Assembly (NCBI GenBank): GCA_947492995.1
Contig: CANLOU010000002.1
Span: forward strand, 496,001-560,000
Direction: 5' to 3'
DNA: 64,000 nt
Source of the DNA: an uncultured Litoreibacter sp.
GTDB lineage: Bacteria; Pseudomonadota; Alphaproteobacteria; Rhodobacterales; Rhodobacteraceae
The notes below the pieces were generated by a model. It searched no databases and was not told the DNA's origin. It saw only the letters and a program-made list of their open reading frames with translations. Below are positions 35,473-44,357 of the stretch, one piece after another (the stretch's first letter is position 1; each line of letters begins with the position of its first letter). Position numbers and translations under genes: made by a program.

Positions 35473-36249
35473 ATGCCATCAGATATTTCCCGCCGTGACC
35501 ATCTGTTGGGTCTTGGCTGTTGTTGCGCGGGGCTGGCGGTCCCATTTGCGGGAAACGCAACCGAGGAGTTGTTCGATCTGGGGTGCGGAATAAACGCAAC
35601 AGCACTGGAAGGTTTGGACACGGCGCGCCGACTGATGTCTTTGGACTTGATTAAGGAAAGGCTGCGCAGCACCTCTGGCATCGAGGTTCTGGACCAAACC
35701 CTAGGCTTTGTGCTGGTCGAATTGGCCCATGACTTTGGCGTCTACCCGGCGTTCTATTTCTTCGCAGATGCGGAAGGGGGGGACGCGCGTGCGACACGTG
35801 CAAAGCTTGACGAGAAGAGCGATGGCACCGTCTTGTTCGGGACCAATTTGTTGACCAAATCCCTGGATGTTGAAGGGGGAGATGCCGGTATATTGGCCAT
35901 ATGCGCGCATGAGTTCGCCCATATTGCGGCCTTCAAGCGGGCAGATGAAGTGAAAGACCTGTTTCGACGAGCGCCGAGATACGCAGGTGAGCTGCACGCG
36001 GATTATCTGTCGGGCTACTTCATGGCGAAATACACCCAAAAGAACCCCGGCGTTAGCCTTGCAGCGGCGGGGTCCATTTGGATGGGGATGGGATCGCAAG
36101 ACCCAAACCGCCCCGGTTCCCACGGCACGATCGAGATGCGCCGCAAAGCCATCAATGCAGGGTTCAACCTTGCCCAGACCTCATCCGGCATCACCTTTCC
36201 CACCGCGTTCACACACGCCAGCCGCTATATTGCAGAAGAAACGTTATGA
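35473..36249 (+). CDS. Exported HExxH metallopeptidase-like protein
   Basis: A 258-residue protein with a Tat-like signal (SRRDHLLGLGCCCAGLAVPFAG, about residues 5-28, which carries a Cys cluster that may act as a lipobox). The zinc motif is HEFAH at 146-150 (ICAHEFAHIAAF). A second motif, ELHAD at 173-177 (GELHADYLSGYF), fits the third ligand of M48-like metallopeptidases. The gene overlaps the next one by 4 nt (ATGA). It may cleave or process a partner such as the following exported protein, which is inference. Confidence 0.75.
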   Translation: MPSDISRRDHLLGLGCCCAGLAVPFAGNATEELFDLGCGINATALEGLDTARRLMSLDLIKERLRSTSGIEVLDQTLGFVLVELAHDFGVYPAFYFFADAEGGDARATRAKLDEKSDGTVLFGTNLLTKSLDVEGGDAGILAICAHEFAHIAAFKRADEVKDLFRRAPRYAGELHADYLSGYFMAKYTQKNPGVSLAAAGSIWMGMGSQDPNRPGSHGTIEMRRKAINAGFNLAQTSSGITFPTAFTHASRYIAEETL

Positions 36250-36869
36250 CCGCTTACCCAATGACCGCCCTGTTAAAAACTGGCATTGCCATCAGCCTCG
36301 CGTTTTTGGGCGTGGTTATTGGGTCGACGAGCGCTGTCGCTCAAGCACGCCCTGAGGCCTGCACCGATGCCTGCGAGCGGCCCTGCTATTTTGGCTTATG
36401 CCCCTTGCCGCCGGAAGCCCTGCCAGAGATACCTGCCGAGCCTGTAGGAGAACAGCCTATCGCAAGGCAGACGGCCTTTGGCGATTGGGGCGTTTTTGAG
36501 GCCAGTCAACAAGGTAAGAAACTATGCTGGATTGGCACCTATGCACGTGAAAGGAGGACCGGGAAAAAATTCTCAGGCGCAACCGCGTTGTTCATTGTAG
36601 GCGTGGACCAATTGACGTTTGACTTTAGGGCGGTGGATGACCCGCTGCCGTTGACGGCGTATTTGCAGACACCGATTGATACCTACGGCGTGTTTTTCCA
36701 AGACGATACGGCATGGGTTGCCGACCCAGCGGATGATCGACCGGTACAAATTGCGCTTGCCGAGGGCAACCAAGTCCGGCTCAACGTCAACGACACCGTG
36801 CTGAGTTTTTCCGGAACCGGGTTTTTGTCCGCCTATTCGGACGCCAAAAGCCGCTGCGCGTCTTCGTGA
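36246..36869 (+). CDS. Exported Cys-rich protein, possibly IalB-like
   Basis: A 207-residue protein with a signal peptide (about residues 8-31, ending AVAQA). A Cys-rich motif follows (ACTDACERPCYFGLCPLPP). Then comes a beta-rich domain beginning TAFGDWGVFEASQQGKKLCWI, a GDWxV-Cys pattern seen in IalB-type periplasmic proteins (invasion associated locus B). Start ATG 36246 overlaps the metallopeptidase stop, so the pair is co-translated. It could be a substrate or partner of the peptidase. Function not known. Confidence 0.72.
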   Translation: MTAYPMTALLKTGIAISLAFLGVVIGSTSAVAQARPEACTDACERPCYFGLCPLPPEALPEIPAEPVGEQPIARQTAFGDWGVFEASQQGKKLCWIGTYARERRTGKKFSGATALFIVGVDQLTFDFRAVDDPLPLTAYLQTPIDTYGVFFQDDTAWVADPADDRPVQIALAEGNQVRLNVNDTVLSFSGTGFLSAYSDAKSRCASS

Positions 36870-36882
36870 TAGCGGGGGTGGC

Positions 36883-36900
36883 GCCGGCCCGAAGGCCGGC
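36883..36900. terminator. Hairpin between convergent genes
   Basis: The stem GCCGGCC / GGCCGGC around CGAA lies 13 bp after the end of the exported protein gene and 13 bp before the icd stop. There is no T-run, so it is only a possible bidirectional terminator. Confidence 0.4.
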
Positions 36901-36913
36901 AGCCTGACTTGGT

Positions 36914-39103
36914 TTAGCCGATGATCGCGTTCAGCGTGGCTGACGGGCGCATCACGCTGGCGGTTTTGTCCGCGTCGGTGCGGTAGTAGCCGCCCAGATC
37001 CGCGGCCGGGCCTTGCACGGCGGCGAGTTCCGACAGGATTGCCGCCTCGCCATCTGCCAGCGCCTTGGCGATGGGGGCGAAATGCGCAGCCATGTCGGCG
37101 TCTGTGGATTGCGCCGCAAGGGCCTCGGCCCAGTAGCGGGCGAACCAGTAGTGGCTGTCGCGGTTGTCGGGTTCGCCGACCTTGCGCGACGGGGAGCGGG
37201 AATTGTCGAGGATGCCTTGGGTGGCGGCGTCCACGGCCTCGCCCAGCACGCGGGCCTTTTCGTTGTTCTTGCTGTCGGCCAGGAAGGTGAGGCTTTCGCC
37301 CAACGCGCAGAACTCGCCAAGGCTGTCCCAGCGCAGGTGGTTTTCCTCGTTCAGCTGCTGCACGTGCTTCGGCGCAGAGCCGCCCGCGCCGGTTTCAAAC
37401 AGGCCGCCGCCATTCATCAGCTTCACGATGGAGAGCATCTTGGCCGAGGTCGCCAGCTCCAAGATCGGGAACAGGTCGGTCAGGTAGTCGCGCAGCACGT
37501 TGCCGGAGATGGCGATGGTGTTGTCGCCCTTGGTGATGGTTTCCAGCGAGGCGCGGGTGGCTTCGCGGGGGGCCATGATCTCGAACGTGTCTGTGAGGCC
37601 CTGGGCGGCGAGGATGGGTTTGACGTATTTCAGCAGCTCCGCGTCATGGGCGCGGTTTGCATCTAGCCAGAAGATGGCGCGGCAGTTCTCGGCCTTCTGG
37701 CGGGAGATGGCGAGCTTCACCCAATCCTCAATCGGGGCCTTGCGGGTGGAGGCGGAGCGCCAGATGTCGCCGGCCTCAACAGCGTGCTCGTGCAGGACGG
37801 TGCCGTCGCCGAGGATCATTTGCACAGTGCCGGCCTCGGGGAGCTCGAACGTGGTGGGGTGGGAGCCGTATTCCTCCGCCTTTTGCGCCATCAGCCCGAT
37901 GTTTTGCACGGTGCCTGCGGTGGCGGGGTCAAGCTTGCCATTGGCTTTGAAGAACTTGATCGTCTCGTCATAGATGGGCGCGTAGGAATTGTCGGGGATG
38001 ACGCAGTTGCTGTCGGCCTCCTTGCCGTCGGGGCCCCAGCCTTTGCCGCCAGCGCGGATCAGCGCGGGCATGGAGGCGTCGATGATGACGTCGGACGACA
38101 CGTGCAGGTTGGTGATGCCCTTGTCGCTGTCAACCATGTACATGGGCGGGCGCGAGGCCATGCAGGCATCAATATCGGCCATGATGGCGTCACTGCCTTC
38201 GACGCGGGCCAGCAGGTCACCCAAGCCGGAATTGGGGTTCACGCCGAGCGCCTCCATCGCGGGGCCATGCTTTTCAAACACCGGGGCGAGGAAGGCTTTG
38301 ACCGCGTGGCCGAAGATGATCGGGTCGGAGACCTTCATCATGGTGGCCTTCATGTGCAGGGAGAACAGCGTGCCTGCGGCTTTGGTCTTCTCGATCTCGT
38401 CCGCGAGGAAGGATTGCAGCGCGGCGGCGCTCATGAAGGTGGCGTCAACCACGGTGCCCGCGGGGTAGGTTATGCCGTCCTTGAGGACGGTTTCGCCATT
38501 GGCGGTTTTGAAGACGATTTTGGCGGTGGCCTCGTTTTCCAGCGTGGCGGATTTCTCGTTGGAGAAGAAGTCGTTGCCGGACATGGACGACACTTGGGTC
38601 TTGCTGTCGGCGGACCAGTCGCCCATGCGGTGCGGGTTTTTCTGGGCGAAATTTTTCACCGCCTTGGCGGCGCGGCGGTCGGAATTGCCCTCGCGCAGGA
38701 CGGGGTTCACCGCCGAGCCCTTGATGGCGTCATAACGCGCACGGATGGCTTTTTCGTCGTCATTGGCGGGCGCGTCGGGGTAGTTGGGCAGCGCGTAGCC
38801 CTTGGACTGCAATTCGGTGATGGCCGCGACCAGCTGCGGCACGGAGGCCGAGATGTTGGGCAGCTTGATGACATTGGCGTCGGGCGTTTTGACCAGCTCG
38901 CCCAGGGCCGCCAGATCGTCGGATTGGCGCTGGGCCTCGGTCAGATGCTCGGGGAAGGTGGCAAGGATGCGGCCCGCGAGGCTGATGTCCTTGGTGCCGA
39001 CAGAGACGCCTGCGGCGGCGGCGAATTTCTGGATGATCGGCAGGAAGGAGGCGGAGGCGAGTTCGGGGGCTTCGTCAACTTTGGTGTAGATAATATCGGA
39101 CAT
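36914..39103 (-). CDS. icd: Monomeric NADP-dependent isocitrate dehydrogenase
   Basis: Oxidises isocitrate to 2-oxoglutarate with NADP in the TCA cycle. It is the 729-residue monomeric form (IDH-II), not the 400-residue dimer. Motifs include the [22 protein letters not shown] stretch, [17 protein letters not shown] and [15 protein letters not shown]. It ends 13 bp from a hairpin. A GntR-family gene is 93 bp upstream on the same strand. Roseobacters often use this monomeric type. Confidence 0.97.
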   Translation of the reverse strand: MSDIIYTKVDEAPELASASFLPIIQKFAAAAGVSVGTKDISLAGRILATFPEHLTEAQRQSDDLAALGELVKTPDANVIKLPNISASVPQLVAAITELQSKGYALPNYPDAPANDDEKAIRARYDAIKGSAVNPVLREGNSDRRAAKAVKNFAQKNPHRMGDWSADSKTQVSSMSGNDFFSNEKSATLENEATAKIVFKTANGETVLKDGITYPAGTVVDATFMSAAALQSFLADEIEKTKAAGTLFSLHMKATMMKVSDPIIFGHAVKAFLAPVFEKHGPAMEALGVNPNSGLGDLLARVEGSDAIMADIDACMASRPPMYMVDSDKGITNLHVSSDVIIDASMPALIRAGGKGWGPDGKEADSNCVIPDNSYAPIYDETIKFFKANGKLDPATAGTVQNIGLMAQKAEEYGSHPTTFELPEAGTVQMILGDGTVLHEHAVEAGDIWRSASTRKAPIEDWVKLAISRQKAENCRAIFWLDANRAHDAELLKYVKPILAAQGLTDTFEIMAPREATRASLETITKGDNTIAISGNVLRDYLTDLFPILELATSAKMLSIVKLMNGGGLFETGAGGSAPKHVQQLNEENHLRWDSLGEFCALGESLTFLADSKNNEKARVLGEAVDAATQGILDNSRSPSRKVGEPDNRDSHYWFARYWAEALAAQSTDADMAAHFAPIAKALADGEAAILSELAAVQGPAADLGGYYRTDADKTASVMRPSATLNAIIG

Positions 39104-39196
39104 GAGGATTTCCTTGCGGCTGAATTTGCCGCTTCTTAGCTGATGATTTTGGGAAGGTCGACTGTATACCGTCGCATACGATGGTAAATTTAGCGG

Positions 39197-39928
39197 CTAT
39201 TTGGCAGCAGCGCGCTTTGCAATCACGTCGTCGGCGAGTTTGACGGTGTAGGTTTGCAGCTCGGACAGGGCGGCGTCGGCCTGTATGGGGTTGCCCGCCT
39301 CGATGGCGTCGGCGATGCGAGTGTGGAGCGCGATGATTTCGCTGCGCGAGCGGGCGGTGAAGGTAATCATGTTCATCGAGGGCTGCATGGCCTCGACCGC
39401 GCCCGCCAATTGGTAGCTCAGGACCGGGTTGCCTGCGCCATCGACCAGCGCACGGTGAAAGGCGACGTCGGAGGCGCAGAAGGCCTCATCCGACAGCCCC
39501 GGCTGGGACTGGCGGTGAATTTCGGCGCGCATGGTGGCGAGGTGGTCGGCCTCGCGGCGTTGGGCTGAGAGCGGGGCGCAGGCGCGTTCTAGGGCGTAGC
39601 GGGCCTCGCAGGCTGTCTCGAAGCTGACGGCGTTCATCGACAAAAGCAGCGTTGAGGTGGTGATTTGCTGGGCGTAGGCGTCCTCGAATGAGAGGCGGTT
39701 CACGAAGGCCCCGCCCGTGGCCCCGCGTTGGGTACGAATGAGCGACTGGGCGGCGAGGCGTTTCAGGGCCTCGCGCACGGTGGGGCGGGAGACGTCGAAT
39801 TGCTCGGACAGTTCGGATTCGGAGGGCAGGCGCTCGTCCACGGGCAATTGGCCGGAGATGATGGCTTCCTTGATCGCCTGCGCGATTTGAGCGGAGAGGT
39901 CTTTTGAGGAGTTGGGATCAATTTTCAT
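39197..39928 (-). CDS. GntR/FadR-family transcriptional regulator
   Basis: A 243-residue regulator of the FadR subgroup. The N-terminal winged helix (about residues 10-75: LPSESELSEQFDVSRPTVREALKRL) precedes an all-helical FCD effector domain (VSFETACEARYALERACAPL; AFHRALVDGAGNPVLSYQL), whose residues would bind a metal and a small organic acid. It is upstream of icd on the same strand and divergent from DUF2182. A direct repeat in the divergent spacer is its likely operator. The effector is unknown. Confidence 0.92.
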   Translation of the reverse strand: MKIDPNSSKDLSAQIAQAIKEAIISGQLPVDERLPSESELSEQFDVSRPTVREALKRLAAQSLIRTQRGATGGAFVNRLSFEDAYAQQITTSTLLLSMNAVSFETACEARYALERACAPLSAQRREADHLATMRAEIHRQSQPGLSDEAFCASDVAFHRALVDGAGNPVLSYQLAGAVEAMQPSMNMITFTARSRSEIIALHTRIADAIEAGNPIQADAALSELQTYTVKLADDVIAKRAAAK

Positions 39929-39934
39929 TTGTCA

Positions 39935-39960
39935 GACATTTAATTGTATGACATTTAATT
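39935..39960. promoter_or_regulatory. Direct repeat/operator between gntR and DUF2182
   Basis: GACATTTAATT occurs twice (39935-39945 and 39950-39960), 15 bp apart, with ATTGTATGACAT between, a pattern like operators of FadR-type GntR regulators. It lies in the 60-bp spacer between the starts, so the protein could control both genes. Confidence 0.5.
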
Positions 39961-39988
39961 TTGCAAGCCTTGAGTCGGGAGCTCTCGC

Positions 39989-40771
39989 ATGTCTGCCATC
40001 ACCAGATCAGCCCTGTGGTTGTCCTTCTTCGCCGCGATTTTGCTGGCGTGGGCATGGATGTTCATGATGGCGCGGATGATGGGCGTTGACTGGATTGGCC
40101 GGCCCGATGCCATGATGGGGATGCGCGATGTGTCTGTGTCGGGCGAGACGCCGATGATGCAGATGACCACCTTTGGCGCATTGTTTCCGATGTGGGCCGT
40201 TATGATGGCGGCGATGATGCTGCCGACCATGGTGCCGACGCTGCGCAGCTATGAAGACCTGATGAAAAGCGCCAACGGCACGCGGGCAGGGTGGCTGGGC
40301 GTTTTGCTGGGCTACTTTGTGGTGTGGGTGGGCTTTGCCGCGCTGATCGCGGTGGCGCAGATTGCGCTGATGGCGTCAGGGCTGATTGATGATTTGGGGA
40401 TTGCGAACTCGCTTTGGTTTGCGGGGCTGCTGTTCATCGTGGTGGGGCTGTTCCAATTCACCCGCGCCAAAGAGATTTGCCATGGGGTTTGTCATTCGCC
40501 GGGCATGTATTTTCTGGGCCACTGGAAGACCGGATTTGGCGGCGGGCTGCGCATGGGGCTGGGCCTTGGCGCGTTCTGCGTGGGCTGCTGCTGGGGCTTC
40601 ATGGCGCTGGGATTTGTGGGCGGCGTGATGAGCCTGCTGTGGATGGGGCTCGCCACGCTGTTTATGGTGGTCGAAAAGCTGCCCCAGATCGGGTATCATG
40701 TTACAAAACCAATGGGGGTCGCGCTGATCCTCGCAGGGATAGGATGCGCCCTATACGGCGTAATCGCATAA
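39989..40771 (+). CDS. DUF2182 integral membrane protein
   Basis: A 260-residue multi-pass membrane protein of DUF2182, about six or seven segments. Met-rich stretches (MMARMMGVDW, MMQMTTFGALFPMWAVMMAAMMLP) and Cys/His (ICHGVCHSPGM; FCVGCCWGF) suggest metal binding. DUF2182 has been called a predicted metal-binding integral membrane protein, but the function is unknown. It is the first of a tight block leading to dmdA: DUF1326 follows after 11 nt. Confidence 0.85.
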   Translation: MSAITRSALWLSFFAAILLAWAWMFMMARMMGVDWIGRPDAMMGMRDVSVSGETPMMQMTTFGALFPMWAVMMAAMMLPTMVPTLRSYEDLMKSANGTRAGWLGVLLGYFVVWVGFAALIAVAQIALMASGLIDDLGIANSLWFAGLLFIVVGLFQFTRAKEICHGVCHSPGMYFLGHWKTGFGGGLRMGLGLGAFCVGCCWGFMALGFVGGVMSLLWMGLATLFMVVEKLPQIGYHVTKPMGVALILAGIGCALYGVIA

Positions 40772-40782
40772 GGGAGGTCATT

Positions 40783-41481
40783 ATGGCCAAGAAGGAACGC
40801 AAACCATCGGATCGCTTGCAGGTGATGCAAAAGATCGACGCGCGGATGAACCCGAGGCGGCGGCGCAAGGAGCCGACCAACTGGGAAATCAAGGGCGAGC
40901 TGTTTTTGAACTGCTCATGCACCGTGTTCTGCCCCTGCGTGGTGTCGCTGGGCGCGCATCCCCCCACGGAAGGGCATTGCCACGCCTGGATGGCCATTGC
41001 CATTGACGAAGGCCATTTCGAGGGCGAGGACCTGTCGGGGCTCAACATCGGCCTGCTGGTCGACATCCCGGGCCGCATGGGGGAGGGCGACTGGAAAGTC
41101 GCGGCCTATGTGGACGAGCGGTCGACGCAGAAGGCGTATAACGGCATCCTGAAGATCTTCTCGGGCGCGGCGGGCGGCACCACCGGGCTGTTCACCATGC
41201 TGGTGTCCGAGATCATCGGCGCGGAGCGCGCGCCCGTCGAGATCATCCGCGAGGGCAAGAAGCGGTCGATCACGGTTGGGCGCAAGATCCAGGGCGAGAT
41301 CGAGATGATTGCCGGCAAATCGGACGAACACCCGGTGATGGTGACGAACTCCAAATACTGGATGGGGCCGGACATCATTGCCGCCGTTGGCCTGAAGTCG
41401 CGCATCCGCGACTATGGCCGCGTCTGGGACTTTGGCGGCAAATCGGCAGAAATTTGCCCGATCGCGTGGTCGGGGCCGTAA
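40783..41481 (+). CDS. DUF1326 domain protein
   Basis: A 232-residue soluble protein of DUF1326. The signature is ELFLNCSCTVFCPCVVSLG, a CxCxxxCxC motif typical of the family and a likely metal or cluster site. The N-terminal 40 residues are basic. DUF1326 and DUF2182 genes are often neighbours, as here, and may act together. ATG 40783 follows AGGGAGG at 40771-40777. It is followed by the DinB gene after 4 nt. Function is unknown. Confidence 0.87.
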   Translation: MAKKERKPSDRLQVMQKIDARMNPRRRRKEPTNWEIKGELFLNCSCTVFCPCVVSLGAHPPTEGHCHAWMAIAIDEGHFEGEDLSGLNIGLLVDIPGRMGEGDWKVAAYVDERSTQKAYNGILKIFSGAAGGTTGLFTMLVSEIIGAERAPVEIIREGKKRSITVGRKIQGEIEMIAGKSDEHPVMVTNSKYWMGPDIIAAVGLKSRIRDYGRVWDFGGKSAEICPIAWSGP

Positions 41482-41485
41482 CCCC

Positions 41486-41986
41486 ATGATTACCGTCCAA
41501 TACTGCCAGCTGATGGCCCGCTACAACGCGTGGCAGAACCGCAGCCTGTCGGCCTGCATCAAAGACATGGACATGAAGGCGCTGCGCAAGGACCGCGGGG
41601 CGTTCTTTGGCTCGATCTGGGCCACGGCCAACCACCTGATGTGGGGCGACCAGCTGTGGATGAGCCGCTTTGACGGCGGCTTTGGGCCCAAGACCGGCAT
41701 CCCCGAAAGCGTGGAGCTGCATGACGACAAGCAGCTGTGGCTGGACGACCGGCTGCGCACCGACCAGCGCATCGAACGGTGGGCGGACAAGCTGCGCCAG
41801 CTTGACCTGGTGGGCCCGCTGGTCTGGCATTCGGGCGCCATGAACAAGACGATGACCAAGCCCGTCGCCACATGCGTCGTGCATTTCTTCAACCACCAGA
41901 CCCATCATCGCGGGCAAATGCACGCCATGCTGACCGCCGCCGGGCAAAAGCCCGACGACACCGACCTTCCCTTCATGCCGGATTAA
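41486..41986 (+). CDS. DinB-family protein
   Basis: A 166-residue four-helix DinB/YfiT-like protein. Metal-binding His are visible in ATANHLMWGD and in HFFNHQTHHRGQMHAML, as in thiol-dependent S-transferases of the DinB superfamily. DinB relatives move small thiols such as mycothiol or bacillithiol onto substrates; in proteobacteria glutathione is the likely thiol. Start ATG 41486 lies 4 nt after the DUF1326 stop, and dmdA starts 4 nt after its stop. A role in DMSP or methylmercaptopropionate metabolism is an inference from position. Confidence 0.85.
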   Translation: MITVQYCQLMARYNAWQNRSLSACIKDMDMKALRKDRGAFFGSIWATANHLMWGDQLWMSRFDGGFGPKTGIPESVELHDDKQLWLDDRLRTDQRIERWADKLRQLDLVGPLVWHSGAMNKTMTKPVATCVVHFFNHQTHHRGQMHAMLTAAGQKPDDTDLPFMPD

Positions 41987-41990
41987 GCCC

Positions 41991-43091
41991 ATGGCCACGA
42001 TTGCCCCTTCGCGCCGCGTGCGGCGGACCCCCTTTTCTGACGGCGTCGAAGCCGCCGGGGTGAAAAGCTATACCGTCTACAACCGGATGCTGCTGCCCAC
42101 CGTGTTCCGATCCGTGGAGGAAGACTACCACCACCTGAAATCGGCGGTGCAGGTCTGGGACGTGGCGGTGGAGCGCCAAGTGGAGTTGCGCGGCCCCGAC
42201 GCGGGGCGCCTGATGCAGATGCTGACCCCGCGCGACCTGCGCGGCATGCTGCCGGGCATGTGCTACTACGTGCCCTTGGTGGACGGCACCGGGGGCATGC
42301 TGAACGACCCCGTGGCCCTGATGCTGGCCGATGACCGATACTGGCTGTCGATTGCCGATAGCGATTTGTTGTTGTGGGTCAAAGGTCTGGCGCATGCGCT
42401 TTATTTGGATGTCATCGTCGAGGAGCCCGACGTGTCGCCCTTGGCCATCCAAGGCCCCAAGGCCGAGGCGCTGGCGGCGCGCATCTTTGGCGACGCCGTG
42501 AAAGAGCTGCGCTTCTTCCGCTACGGCTATTTCGACTTTCAGGGCCATGCGTTCCTTGTGGCCCGCTCGGGCTATTCCAAGCAGGGCGGGTTCGAGGTCT
42601 ATGTGGACGGGTTCGAGCGCGGCATGCCTTTGTGGAACGCGCTGATGGAGGCGGGCCGCGACCTGGACGTTTACGCGGGCTGCCCCAACCTGATTGAGCG
42701 CATCGAGGGCGGATTGTTGAGCTACGGCAACGACATGACCCGCGACAACACCCCGCATGAATGCGGGTTGGGCAAATTTTGTTCGACCCAGACCGCGATT
42801 GGCTGCGTGGGCCGCGACGCGCTGCTGCGCGTGGCCAAGGAAGGGCCTGTGAAACAGGTCCGCGCGATTGCGATTGACGGCGAGATACCGCCCTGTGACC
42901 GGCTGTGGCAGGTGACAAGCAAGGGCAAGGTGATCGGGCAGGTGACCTCGGCGGCGAAATCGCCCGATTTCGGGACCAATGTGGCGATTGGCATGGTGCG
43001 CATGACCCATTGGGACGCCGGTACCGAAGTGCAGGTGGAGACCCAGGACGGGCCGCGCCGCGCCACCGTGCAAGAAAATTTTTGGCTGTAA
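41991..43091 (+). CDS. dmdA: DMSP demethylase DmdA (aminomethyltransferase fold)
   Basis: Transfers a methyl group from DMSP to tetrahydrofolate, giving 3-methylmercaptopropionate. The 366-residue protein fits DmdA length, and long stretches agree with the roseobacter DmdA I recall: PSRRVRRTPFSDGVEAAGVK, VQVWDVAVERQV, GMLNDPVAL, SGYSKQGGFEVYV and ERIEGGLLSYGNDMTRDNTP. It is a GcvT-family fold; DmdA differs from GcvT by these stretches. It follows DinB by 4 nt and is followed by acuI after 24 nt. The alternative, another GcvT-like enzyme, is less likely given acuI beside it. Confidence 0.88.
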   Translation: MATIAPSRRVRRTPFSDGVEAAGVKSYTVYNRMLLPTVFRSVEEDYHHLKSAVQVWDVAVERQVELRGPDAGRLMQMLTPRDLRGMLPGMCYYVPLVDGTGGMLNDPVALMLADDRYWLSIADSDLLLWVKGLAHALYLDVIVEEPDVSPLAIQGPKAEALAARIFGDAVKELRFFRYGYFDFQGHAFLVARSGYSKQGGFEVYVDGFERGMPLWNALMEAGRDLDVYAGCPNLIERIEGGLLSYGNDMTRDNTPHECGLGKFCSTQTAIGCVGRDALLRVAKEGPVKQVRAIAIDGEIPPCDRLWQVTSKGKVIGQVTSAAKSPDFGTNVAIGMVRMTHWDAGTEVQVETQDGPRRATVQENFWL

Positions 43092-43115
43092 CAGGCCCAG
43101 CTTAGGAGAGACGAC

Positions 43116-44105
43116 ATGTTCAATGCATTGCTTGTGACCAAGGATGACGAGGGCAAGACGAGCGCCTCTGTCACCGAGATTTCCGAAGACCAGCTTCCAG
43201 ATGGCGAGGTCACCGTGGCCGTCGAGTATTCGACCGTGAACTACAAAGACGGTCTGTGCATCGGGCCGGGCGGCGGTTTGGTGCGCAATTACCCGCATGT
43301 GCCGGGCATTGATTTTGCGGGCACCGTCGAGGCGTCCTCGGATGAGCGCTACAAGGTGGGCGACAAGGTTGTGCTGACCGGCTGGCGCGTGGGCGAGGCG
43401 CATTGGGGCGGCTATGCCCAGAAGGCGCGCGTGAAGGCCGACTGGCTGGTGCCGCTGCCGTCTGGTCTGGATGCGCGTCAGGCGATGGCGGTTGGCACGG
43501 CTGGTTTCACCTCGATGCTGGCGGTGATGGCCCTGGAAGACCACGGGCTGACAGCGGGCAACGGGCCGGTTCTGGTCACGGGCGCCGCGGGCGGCGTTGG
43601 ATCGGTGGCGGTGGCGCTGCTGGCGGCGTTGGGCCATGAGGTCGCGGGCGTCACCGGACGACCGGAAACGGCGGATTACCTTAAGTCCTTGGGCGCGACA
43701 CAGATCGTGGCCCGCGAAGAGCTGAACGAGACCACCAAGCGGCCTTTGGAGGCCGAAACATGGGCGGGCTGCGTCGACGCCGTGGGCGGCGAGATGCTGG
43801 CGCGGGTGCTGGGCCAGATGAAATACGGGGCGTCCGTCTCGGCAGTGGGGCTTGCGGGCGGCGCGGGCCTGCCTGCCACCGTGATCCCGTTCCTGCTGCG
43901 CGGCGTGAACCTGCTGGGCATCGATTCAGTGATGCAGCCCTATGACAACCGCCTGCGCGCCTGGGAGCGCATTGCCAAGGACCTGCCGATGGACAAGCTG
44001 GAGGCCATGGTGCAACCCGCGACATTGAGCGACCTCCCAGGGCTGGGCCGTGACATTTTGAAAGGTCAGGTCAAAGGGCGCGTTGTGGTGGACGTCAACG
44101 CCTGA
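43116..44105 (+). CDS. acuI: Acrylyl-CoA reductase AcuI (NADPH)
   Basis: Reduces acryloyl-CoA to propionyl-CoA and so detoxifies acrylate products of DMSP. It has 329 residues of the medium-chain dehydrogenase fold, quinone oxidoreductase branch without catalytic zinc. Visible motifs are STVNYKDGLCI, VPGIDFAGTV, the NADP loop VTGAAGGVGSVAVALLAALG and GVNLLGIDSVM. ATG 43116 follows AGGAGA. The dmdA-acuI order is a known roseobacter arrangement. A terminator follows at 44163-44187. Confidence 0.93.
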   Translation: MFNALLVTKDDEGKTSASVTEISEDQLPDGEVTVAVEYSTVNYKDGLCIGPGGGLVRNYPHVPGIDFAGTVEASSDERYKVGDKVVLTGWRVGEAHWGGYAQKARVKADWLVPLPSGLDARQAMAVGTAGFTSMLAVMALEDHGLTAGNGPVLVTGAAGGVGSVAVALLAALGHEVAGVTGRPETADYLKSLGATQIVAREELNETTKRPLEAETWAGCVDAVGGEMLARVLGQMKYGASVSAVGLAGGAGLPATVIPFLLRGVNLLGIDSVMQPYDNRLRAWERIAKDLPMDKLEAMVQPATLSDLPGLGRDILKGQVKGRVVVDVNA

Positions 44106-44162
44106 TGTGACGTGATCTGAATGGGTGCTGCGCACGCGCGATGTTTTTGCGCCTGCGGCGCG

Positions 44163-44187
44163 GGCTGGGGCTTTGCCCCAGCCTTTT
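44163..44187 (+). terminator. Intrinsic terminator after acuI
   Basis: The stem GGCTGGGGC / GCCCCAGCC with loop TTT is followed by TTTT. Another GC-rich hairpin, GGGGGCTCCGCCCCC, follows at about 44223-44237. Confidence 0.85.
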
Positions 44188-44248
44188 CATTTGGGGGCTC
44201 TGCCCGAGATTTTCTTTATTTTGGGGGCTCCGCCCCCGTCGCTGCGCT

Positions 44249-44280
44249 CCTCCCCCGGGATATTTTTGGAACAATGATGG
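44249..44280. repeat. Conserved intergenic motif, copy 1 (CCCCCGGGATATTTTTGGA)
   Basis: The stretch from CTCCCCCGGGATAT to ACAATGATGG sits after a gene end and near a terminator. A similar string occurs at 55210-55240. The shared pattern is GGGATATTTNGGAAMA-ATG. I recall such strings at many rhodobacterial gene ends, with no assigned role. Confidence 0.5.
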
Positions 44281-44357
44281 GGATGCGGATAGGGCAGGGA
44301 TCGGAGTAGTGATGGGGCGGGGATGGCGGTGCGGGTGGCGGAAGGTGTGGGGCGGCG

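Noticed and set aside
41973-43637. A 554-codon minus-strand open frame opposite dmdA and the start of acuI
   Set aside because: It is a GC-rich antisense shadow, His/Arg-rich without a recognisable domain, and lies across two well supported genes.
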